A stretch of DNA of 64,000 bases from Mesodorylaimus sp. YZB2_4. Its lineage: Eukaryota; Nematoda; Enoplea; Dorylaimida; Dorylaimidae. The notes below the pieces were generated by a model, which was given only the letters and a program-made list of their open reading frames with translations, was not told the DNA's origin and ran no database searches. The translations under genes and the position numbers were made by a program. Positions 55,515 through 64,000 of this stretch are shown one piece after another (position 1 is the stretch's first letter; every line of letters starts with the position of its first letter). The stretch covers positions 682,001 to 746,000 of the forward strand of contig JASANH010000209.1 in NCBI GenBank assembly GCA_030248295.1. The letters are read 5' to 3'.

Positions 55515-58348
55515 ATGAGGAGACGAGACGAGTGGAGCGTGGTCGAGTTGGCAGCCACCATCATGTGCCTTATTGCATTTGTGTCCGCCACGGGTATGTT
55601 GTGGGCATTGCCCGAGGGGATGGCTGCCGCTGCAGTTGCCTTTCGACTGTTTTCATTAGAGTTTCCGTTCAAGACACGGATGCCACAAACAGTGGTTCGG
55701 AGTCATTGCTAGTGCTAGCAGCCTGGCACTACCAGACTAGCTTTGGTGCAACTTTGATTTCCTTTCTTGCTTGCTGCCCCCCCGAGGAGTCTGTTGTCGA
55801 CGTCCGCCTGCCATCGGCCGATAATGCCTCGGTCGTGGGGCGTTGTGTCGTAGAGGGCTAGTTGGGCCTAAGACTAGTTGGTTTTTAGACGCAGTGCAAT
55901 GCTATAGCTGCATGTCGAGGACGATGGGCTCGTTGTGGGAAGCGGCCGAATTGGATAAGATATACATGCAGCAACAGTAAGTTGGACTGGGGCCAGGTGC
56001 AAGGTCCTGATGCCATTCCGGCTGGGGACTCCCTAGGGCCCGCTGTGGGTTTTTAATAAGACCACAGTGGCCGCGAGTGGTCAGCGGAGGACACGCCTTA
56101 GCTTAGGGTGTCGTAAGTAAGTTGGACTGGGGCCAGGTGCAGGGTCCTCCATTCGGGTCTGGGGGCTCCCCTACTTTTGAGGGGCTGCCACGGCTCGTAA
56201 GACCACAGTGGCCGCGAGTGGTCAGCGGAGGACACGCCTTAGCTTAGGGTGTCGTAAGTAAGTTGGACTGGGGCCAGGTGCAGGGTCCTCCATTCGGGTC
56301 TGGGGGGCTCCCCTACTTTTGAGGGGCTGCCACGGCTCGTAAGACCACAGTGGCCGCGAGTGGTCAGCGGAGGACACGCCTTAGCTTAGGGTGTCGTAAG
56401 TAAGTTGGACTGGGGCCAGGTGCAGGGTCCTCCATTCGGGTCTGGGGGGCTCCCCTACTTTTGAGGGGCTGCCACGGCTCGTAAGACCACAGTGGCCGCG
56501 AGTGGTCAGTCGAGGACACGCTTTAGCTGACCTATCTTACGACTCGGAGTGATAGCGGGCTCGCCAAGGACACGTGCACGTAAGGATCGCCTGAGCGTGG
56601 GGCCGTAACGAGCACTCGTTTCAGGTCGTTCACCGACCATTGTCACAAGCCCGAGGAGCACCGACCGGTGGCCTATGTGAGACAGTGTTCATTCACGTGT
56701 ATCAGTATGTTGATCGAGGTGCAATTCGGTAAGGCTCATTTGTCAGATTGCGGGTGTTGGGTCGGGCATGTAGGCGCGTCATTTCGAGTGGTATCGGTCC
56801 CGAATGGATGGGATTCGTTTTGACAAGGCTATGAATTGGATAGGACTGGGGCCAAGCTTATTTCACGCGCGCCTTAACATCGATAGGCCAGGCCATTAAT
56901 CACGAGTACGGGGGCGCAATCAACGGGCGTTAGGGGAGCTGAGAAAATGAGGATTGAGAAGCTGCGGTCTTGATGAAACGAGCCAGTCTAGAATCGTTTT
57001 ACTTCTTGCCCACTCTTTGACACGCCCCAATAATGCGTGTAATGTCACACATTTACACTCGACTCACTTGATTAGAGAGAGGGGACAACACCGGTATACA
57101 TACCTAAGATGCACGTCGATGGTTCTGTTTTGAGGGGATGTTTGCACAGCACCTGGTAACCCCCATCTGAAACCATATTTTACGCTAACTGCGCAGGAGA
57201 GTAGCTAACTCGGCTGGTCTGCATATGGCACGATGCCAGGATGGACTTCGTCAGAAAGAAAAGGCGGGTCCGGAAAGAATGGGCAAAGCCTTTACTTACA
57301 AATTGGTCTAACTGTGTCTGAAACTACATTTTACACAAAGGCTGGAGCAGTGGCATTTCACAGTTCTCTCATGCTGAAAGTTTTTTGCCCGCAAGAACTG
57401 AGTGTCCTCTATGATTCGGATAAGGGATGCTCCAGGAAAAAACGCATTGGGTGTTACTCTTCTAAGTAGGGTTGGTAAAATATGGTTTCAGATTGAGGTT
57501 TGCGATTGAAAAAGGATGATTGCTCCCTGTAATGTAGGGTAAACACTGAATTCCCAAGGCTATAGTTCTATCTTTTATGTAGTATTTTGCCGTCCTGTTG
57601 TCACAGTCCTACAGGGCCTGCGAATACAGGTTCGGGCTCTGTTTCCTGAGTTGAAAACGGTCGGTGAGGCCGCCTGTGTCGAAGCATATTGATTTGCGGA
57701 GAGTTTATTTTTCGCTTTTAGAGAATCAGACACCGACTGCAAATTTCTTGCAAGGGCTATGTAAAATATAGTTTCGGGCTGGGTTAAAATCTGCAAGTCT
57801 TGGACACGCGCGTTTCTCATTGCCGATGTGTGATTCAAATATTGCAGTGATCAGACTGGACTGGAAGTGCCACATTCTATCATGTGTGTAAAATATGGTT
57901 TCAGATTGGTGTTTCTTTACTTGCTGGGAGGGTACGCTGTGGAGCAAGCGTACTGCATTTTGCTGCTGTGGCACATTTCTGGAACCCCCCTGACTCCACG
58001 AGTGGGTGACACGGGTGTATTTCCGTTGCAGGCATGGGTGCCCGCACTCAACTACGCGGTTGTTACGACAGCGTGTTTCGTAGCGGATTTAACGAGAGCA
58101 GTCCGGCGGCCATGCGTCTTAAATACAAGGACATTTGTCAGAAGTTTAATTTGTCTGAAATTATTAAGCAAAAATTGAAATACGATTCAGTGGTAGAGAT
58201 ATGTTCGTGCAGGACACAGTTTTGTAATGGTGGACTCATGCCCAGCTCGGGGACCGCCATCGGCACTCCAATAAGCTCAATGTGGTGGGTGTGTTGCTTG
58301 TTCACCTTTTTCGTGTCCTGCTATATTCGTGCCCCGCGCATAGGCTAG
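55515..58348 (+). CDS. Ly6/three-finger GPI-type surface protein
   Basis: Exons 55515-55593, 55889-55976, 56625-56728 and 58032-58348 join in phase to 195 codons. Signal peptide (MRRRDEWSVVELAATIMCLI…), then DAVQCYSC, and a total of ten cysteines in the mature domain at about 31, 34, 62, 77, 81, 101, 126, 148, 150 and 155, the last followed by Asn (CSC…FCNGG). This is the ten-cysteine three-finger pattern of the Ly6/uPAR family. A C-terminal hydrophobic tail (SMWWVCCLFTFFVSC) fits a GPI-anchor signal. In invertebrates such proteins sit on the cell surface and modulate receptors or junctions; the particular role is unknown. Upstream in-frame ATGs at 55440 and 55467 would bury the signal peptide, so 55515 is preferred. 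Intron 2 starts within a tandem array and intron 3 holds five copies of the CTGAAACCATATTTTAC terminus. Confidence 0.85.
55977..56540 (+). repeat. 141-base tandem repeat, four units, starting at a splice donor
   Basis: Unit starts (GTAAGTTGGACTGGGGCCAG) at 55977, 56117, 56258 and 56400; periods 140, 141 and 142. The first GTAAGT is the donor of Ly6 exon 2, so each unit repeats a perfect 5' splice site. Units 2-4 are nearly identical; unit 1 differs in its middle. Unit 4 ends diverged near 56540. Confidence 0.85.
57167..57904. repeat. Cluster of five acceptor-like MITE termini
   Basis: CTGAAACCATATTTTAC at 57167, CTGAAACTACATTTTACAC at 57318, GTAAAATATGGTTTCAG at 57475, a variant GTAAAATATAGTTTCGG at 57761, and GTAAAATATGGTTTCAG at 57888-57904. 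The pairs 57167/57491 and 57318/57491 would bound elements of 325 and 174 bases. All lie in intron 3 of the Ly6 gene. Confidence 0.6.
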
Positions 58349-60320
58349 GTGTACAGTGGCTGTCGTGCGTGTGTCCTGTATGCTCAGAGTCAGAATTTTA
58401 TGCAATACCCTTCTTGTACAGAAGAAAGGCTGCCAATGCTGGTTTGCTATTGTTTGGAGAGTATGACATTGGTCAGTTGCGGCCATGAGAGATTGGGAGG
58501 GCTCTGTGCGATGTGCAGTGTGCTTTACAAGTGACAGAACAGGCCAATGACGACAACTGTGAGGCGACGGACCATGTGATCAGCAACATCGTGATTTGGT
58601 GCAGGATTAGCGAGCGTAGTAGTCCCAGGGGGCAAGCCTTATTATGTAGATGTTGTACTGATGCCCGGCGCGCCTACGCATGACTGGCTGGCCAGAAGTC
58701 ATGTGACAGACGCCCAGTGTCGTCCCTCCCAGTCCAGCATTACAGTGGCATCGTAATGGCTTCAGCTCGGTTCCAAAGTATTCCTAACTGATATGTGGTA
58801 TAGAGTGCCAATAACTCCTGGCTGCGGTCCTAATTTCCCAGCAGGTCCCGATTTCAGTCCTTAGTAGCGCGGCCAGGCTCTAGTCAAATCCTTGGCTCGC
58901 TCTAGAATAGGACTGACCAGAGGATGGCTCAAGCAACAGGAACCAACCCACGCAGTCCATGGACACCTCTCGATCTGTTCTATTATGCCACACCAAAGAG
59001 GCCGTGTAGACTCACAAATTCGGGGAGCAGCCGCACGCGCCGGCCGTCGAAGGGGTTCTGACGGACCTGAGCCTCGGCCAGACCAGGAACGCAGACCAGC
59101 TGTCTACCAATGCCTGCAACCGAACCAGACACTCGACCTCGATCTCGCTCACGGTCTCGTGCCAACCCTGACTGAGAGAAGAGGGACCAGCTCCCTGAAC
59201 CAGTGCACCAATAGGCCAGAGAGTGGTTCATGCATAGTTCATGCCTAGTACACTACGGTTCGACCCCCGGAGACGGAGGTTTGCGTTTGCCTCCATCAGC
59301 TCCGCAAACCTCGGTCAGCTGTTTGCGAACCATAAACCCTCCTGACCTTGCAGGCTGGAACCGTCGAGGTGCTCCGGCGGAAGGCGGAGCCAAACGAGGG
59401 GATAGTTTCGGCTGTCCAACACCGACAGGTTCACAGTAAGGCCGCCATCGTCAGAGGGTCTGCGTCTGGCCCTGGATTCCCTCGAGTGGAAATGCTCCTA
59501 GTTGAGACACGCAGAGGGACGCTGTTGCGTGTGCCAGTCCCCGCAGCGCTGTGGCGCACAGAAAAGACCACTCTAGTTTGACGTCGATGTTCAGGTTCAT
59601 TGCATTACTGTACCCCAGGCTTGGATAACCCAGCTGGGGCCCCCAGAAGTGGGAGCATGAATTGACAATTTATCAAAAAAATCGACGGGCTGAGCGGGCA
59701 CGTCCGGGGCACCCCGGATGGGGCGCCCCGGCCCCAGACCCCAGACTTGACACTGCTGCATCCGTGCATTACATCGTAGTTCCTGGGATCGGTACAACAG
59801 GATAGGCCTATCATACAGTATAAATCTATGCATGCTTTTGCACAGTACACACGACCGACTAACAAGCCCCCGGCCTGCGGGACACCATGATTAATCCACC
59901 CAGAGCAAATAGGGTGGATCAAAATGGGAAGGAAATATGCTAGACCCCTGATTCCAAGCAAGTGCCAGTATTCTTACCAAATTACTTACTGTAGTTTCTC
60001 TATAATAAGCTCCTCTCTGTATGTACTGTATGTTACATCTCCTCCACCCTCACTACTTTTTCAGACCCACAATCAAAACAGGATAAAGCCCTGATTCAAC
60101 CTCCCCCCCCCCATTCCGAATCGTTAATCGTTACCCATAGCCGCAAAGTCGTTCCACTTTGACCAAACTGATTCAGCGAATAAGAAACAAGCTTTTCCTA
60201 AATATTCTTCAAAGTGACCCTCTCTCACAGCCAACCGGTTCGAAAGAGCATTACGAGACGACTATGCAGTACCTCATCCCTACCTATCTCATTGCTTTGA
60301 CGGCTCCCTCAAACTATCTG
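58349..60320. other. Retroelement-like scraps and intergenic DNA
   Basis: The 59440-59570 stretch pairs in translation with 5090-5210. A B-box-like GGTTCGACCCC lies near 59253. No complete gene. C run near 60105. The right phosphatase arm begins near 60320. Confidence 0.35.
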
Positions 60321-63300
60321 CGTTTGGACGTTGTTTCATTGCGAGATCGAGACAAGTAGACACAACACGAAACATGGTGAGAGCACACACATTGCACGCC
60401 TCGCTCGATCATCCCTTGCTGATCATCTTCTTCGGCACGGCGTACACTTTCTTGACCAGGCTGGCCACCTTGCTTCCGACCTTCTTGGTCGTCGACGTCA
60501 ACTGGCTGAAGATGCCGCTCTTGCCGCTGGGCACCACTTCCGGAGGGGCGGCTACAAACAAGACTGTCAGGGATTCACTCCCAAACCCGCAACCTATGCT
60601 TACTCTTCTGCTTGGTGACGCGGGAGCAGATGACCAGGAGCTCGGCCGCGATCAGGCCCATCTGCTGGTTGATTTTCCAGGCCATGTTTTTCAGGATGCG
60701 CAACGACAGCGCGAACTTTCGATGGCGACGGATGTACTGCAAGGAGAGACCGAGTTAGACTGGCCAGGACACGAGGGGGCTCCACTTACCAGGACGATGC
60801 CGTACACGTCCACGACCCCCTTGGCCACCCACATTTGACGACCCAGGTAGCACACGCTCACCGACACCGAGCGCTGCATTCCCACCGAGCAGTGGATGAG
60901 CAGGCCGGGCAGCCCGATTTTGGCACGCTCCTCATGCTTTTCGGCCATGTACTCGATGCCGATGCTCAGGCCATTCAGTTCCTGGGAGATCTGGTGGTCG
61001 GGCCATTTCTCGAAGTGGATGAAGTTGATCTGAACGAATCGACCTCCCGCAACAACCAACCAAGAACACGAGGCCAACTTACCTCGCGACGAGCACGCAC
61101 GACCCCGCCTTTCCACGTCCCATCGGGCAGTTGCTTGTAGATCGTCTGCTCACGCACCATCTCCACCAACATGGTCTTGAACCCGTTCTTGGACTCTGAC
61201 TTCGTCGTGGTCGTGATCGTGAACTTGCCGAACTCATTCACGTCTCCGAACTCCATCGATGCCTCCTTCCCCTCTTTCTGCGGCACGTACGGGCGGATCT
61301 TCTCGAGTCCGTTCGCGTCTTTGAGATTGCCGACCCACGCGAGCAATCCGATCTAAGCAAGCGCCGATAGTGCATCGGAAGGACAACAGAGCAGACAGGG
61401 TACTTACCTTTAGCTGCCAGATGAGCTCCCATTGTTCGAACAGTTGTGTTTCCGTGGGCGCCTGGCAGATGAAAATCCCATGGTCGTTGAAGTCGGGGAT
61501 GTGGCTGGCCGTTGTGTACACTTTGAGGGGCACGCACTTCCCGTTCGGCAGGTACTTGATCAGTGTCAGTTTGACCGTCGTGTCCGCGTTCATCGCCACG
61601 GGCAGGCGGGCGTGTTCCACCTTGACATGGGGCGGCTGCTCGTCCATCTTCGCCCCCTTTGCTTCGACTTGCGTCAGCTCCGGATCCAGCACCTCGTCGG
61701 CAGCTTTTCGTACGCGATCCTTGCTGAACTTCTCCAGGCCGTCCAGATGCATGGCAGTTGGGTTGTTCCCCAGATCTTCCAGGTCTGCGGGTGTTTTTGT
61801 CGGCGGCTGCACATTCTCGACCACCTCGATCTTCGGTGGCTGCTCTGGCGACTTGGACTTGGGAGTTTTCTGATTCTTTTCAGTCTTCCGAGATTTCTGA
61901 GTCTTTTGAGCTTTTCGGCGTTTAGTCGTGGATGCTGGCGTCTCTTCGTCCGACTTTGACACTCGAGACTGGCGATCTGCAAAACCAGGTTTAGAAATGA
62001 AAGAGAACTAGGCGAATTTTCTTACCTTTCATCCTCTTCAGCCTGAGCGATACGCTGACCACGACGGCGATGGTCACCGGAAGCAATACCGCAGCGATGA
62101 TCAGAATGATGGCCCAGATTGGCAGCCCGTCTTTCTCTAAAAGAGTTCCGATAAGGGCGTACATCAAAGTAAGGTGGGCGATTCTCACCTTTTTCGTCGT
62201 CACCTGGGCGATTCTCATCCGTGTCGTCATCTGGGCCCTTGGGTTTTTTCGACGCGATGGTTTTGGTGCTGGCGTGAGGGGGCGCGGGTTTCGACTGCGG
62301 CTTCTCTGAAAACCGACAAGTCCCTGCAGCGAGTACGAGGAGGGAGCGATCGACTTACCGACCACGACGTTTGTTTTGACGGCTGTGAGGGGGTTCAGTG
62401 CGTGCAGGACTTTGTTGGGCATGCCGGTCTTGTAGAGCAGGTGCGCTGTGACCTCGAAGTCGCCCGAGCCATAGTCAGTCACGTCCAGTTCTTGCGAGTT
62501 CTGAAATGCAGTCGCGTTACAGCTGGGCATCGAGAAAAGGCATGGCACACTTACTCCCAGCACCAAGTTCGACCCCTTTTTCCTCCACTCGAACTTGACG
62601 AAGACGCCTGGCGGCAGGTCCGAAGTGATGGCCCGCAGCAACTTGCCCTTGACGACTTCCTCGATCTTCAGTTTGCCCCCTGAAACCGAGCTGAATCACG
62701 CGAGAGGCCAGGCCAGGCCAGGCCAGGTCAACTTACCGAGCACGATGATGGGGTTCGAGAGCCAGGCCAGTTCGGTCGTGTTCTTGGCGAGCGTCAAGTG
62801 CAGTTTCAGGATTTCGGCCATGTCCTCGAACAGTTCTTTCTGGACTGTGAATTCGGCGACTCCGACAAGATTGAACACAGTCATGTTGAACAGGAAGGCT
62901 GTCTCATTGGCGATCGTCATCGTCACGTTCGAGCCCTTCAGCTCTTCGTTTGAGGGGTTCACGATGATGTAGAACGTGGCGTTTTTGGTTGTGTTCAGTT
63001 GGATCGGCTCTTCGAAACCGCGGAGCGTGCCATTGTACTGAATTTTCGGGGTCTGCTCCTGATCCAAGGTGCTGTCTGCAAAAAGTTCAGTCAGTCAGCT
63101 TCGCCTAACATCAGTCTAGTCCTTTACCTGGTTTCTTTGGGCACTTTCGGGTTTTCATGCGGGCGAGAGCCATGATGCCTTCCATCAAGTGGCAGGAAGA
63201 TAGAGAGTCGCCAGGACAGAAGCGAGTGTCTTGTTGCATTTGGGTGTGAACGTCGCAGTAGCCCACCCAGCCCAGGTCTGACGCTAGCTTGAAGCAGGGG

Positions 63301-64000
63301 TTTTTTCGGGGCTCCTTCCGGGCCGGATCCCAGAAGACGATGCACCAGGTGTCCTTTTCGCTGCATTTCTCGACTTCAAGCTCGTCGGGGAAGCCTAGAA
63401 TCGGACAGAACTTTGGTTTAAGAAGGGCTGACAGAGTTTTTTCCAGGGGATATTTCCTCGCTATTTCGCAGTTTCATGCTTTCTCGATTGGGAAAAGCTG
63501 AGTTTTTCCTACCCTCTCATGGTTTACCTGATATACCAGACACTCCTGCGTGGTTCGTCGTAGGTGCTTACTCCCGCCTTCGCCTAGCAGCCACGACACG
63601 GGCCGGTGAGACCCTCATCCCCTCTCAGCCCCGTGCAAGAACACAATCGGGTCATCGACTTACACATGCGGTAGAGGATGTCGAAAGTGCTCAACGACGT
63701 CATTTTGTCGTACTGGCATCGAAGGGGGCCGACGGGCAGATTCCTGTTGACGATCAGGAGGAAGTAGACGTACGAAGTGCTGTTCTTGCAGGGCGCAGTG
63801 GCCACGACCGCGTTGTCTTGGTTGATCAGGGAGACGCTGGAATTCGGAGGGCATTGGTTCTTGTGATGGCAGGCGATGTGGACGGTGGCGTTGGGAACGA
63901 AAGCGCTGATGTCGGCGCCGTACTTGTCTTTGATGAAGCTTTTTCCCGGCCGCATTTCTAAAAAAAATTATTTTTGTGCAAAAATTTAAAAAGAAAACTT
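60320..64000 (-). repeat. Right arm of outer inverted duplication
   Basis: Reverse complement of about 1797-4363, introns included, ending on the left near 60320 where the 3' UTR similarity stops. On the right, intron 1 similarity (AAGTTTTCTTTT…) runs to the window edge, so the arm continues outside. Confidence 0.85.
60409..63957 (-). CDS. Receptor-type tyrosine phosphatase, intact copy (5' end outside window)
   Basis: Exons 2-13 on the minus strand: 63957-63664, 63394-63128, 63075-62737, 62679-62555, 62500-62359, 62305-62189, 62136-62026, 61976-61408, 61352-61083, 61029-60790, 60736-60604, 60551-60409; about 916 codons. Exon 1 (signal peptide, by comparison with 1688-1796) must lie beyond 64000. 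The ectodomain is a Cys- and N-glycosylation-rich region I do not recognise. The transmembrane segment in exon 8 is IWAIILIIAAVLLPVTIAVV. A Lys-rich stretch follows, then a divergent phosphatase domain: IFICQAPTETQLFEQW (Q-x-P…T…FW equivalent), KWPDH (WPD loop), HCSVGMQRS (Cx5R loop), then IRRHRKFALSLRILKN. The KNRY recognition motif and the usual Q-T-x-x-Q glutamine are not evident. Dephosphorylation of tyrosine is plausible since Cys, Arg and WPD Asp remain, but substrate range is likely altered. Confidence 0.88.

Noticed and set aside
55977..56540. CRISPR-like array
   Set aside because: Units are contiguous 141-base tandem copies without short repeats separated by unique spacers, and the context is eukaryotic.
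42389..58348. Operon of TRPC, tRNA and Ly6 genes
   Set aside because: Gene spacing is several kilobases with repeats between, and no spliced-leader-like or short intercistronic signal was seen.
1..64000. Spliced-leader RNA, rRNA or U6 gene
   Set aside because: I looked for the common nematode leader wording, ribosomal motifs and U6 core and found no convincing match.

Overview
The window is animal nuclear DNA. Spliced genes have GT..AG introns, mostly with a T-rich ...TTTCAG or TTGCAG acceptor, and large stretches are filled with repeats. Gene content (a NompA/NOAH-type PAN+ZP cuticle-matrix protein, a TRPC-type channel, a ten-cysteine Ly6 protein, a receptor-like tyrosine phosphatase), the acceptor style and many long G or C runs fit an ecdysozoan, most likely a nematode with a repeat-rich genome. 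The species assignment is inference. Gene models below were built by hand; exon phases close in every one, but junctions may be off by one base where noted.

Layout. 308-689: last exon of a gene entering from the left. 1688-4274 (+): broken copy of a receptor-type phosphatase gene. 6559-17371 (+): complete 16-exon NompA/NOAH-like gene (1,242 codons before the stop), its introns loaded with small inverted-repeat elements, SINEs and retroelement scraps. 17372-27400: repeats, a decayed LINE, and copies 1 and 2 of an unrecognised multi-pass membrane ORF. 27401-28888 (-): four-exon BTB-domain gene. 28941-42388: repeat-dominated; holds an unrecognised 152-codon ORF, the inverted partner of the 22.7-24.8 kb block and membrane ORF copy 3. 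42389-51041 (+): 14-exon TRPC-type channel gene. 51695-51767 (-): tRNA-Lys(CUU). About 52.2-52.9 kb: LINE reverse-transcriptase remnant. 55515-58348 (+): four-exon Ly6/three-finger GPI-type gene with a 141-bp tandem array starting at a splice donor. 60409-63957 (-): intact phosphatase copy, exons 2-13; exon 1 lies beyond the window edge.

Two nested inverted duplications stand out. The outer pair carries the phosphatase gene; the left arm has died through a one-base insertion and a 1.1-kb deletion. The inner pair carries a nearly identical four-hydrophobic-segment ORF of unknown family. The functional genes look unrelated to each other: extracellular matrix attachment (NompA-like), cation entry (TRPC), surface Ly6 protein, phosphotyrosine signalling. 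No operon-like spacing is visible.

The most unusual signals are: an inverted-repeat element whose termini are themselves a splice-acceptor-like sequence and which here sits only in introns; a minisatellite that includes the splice donor of the Ly6 gene; about ten loci made of locus-specific short-word repeats that fold into palindromes; and the three-copy membrane ORF.
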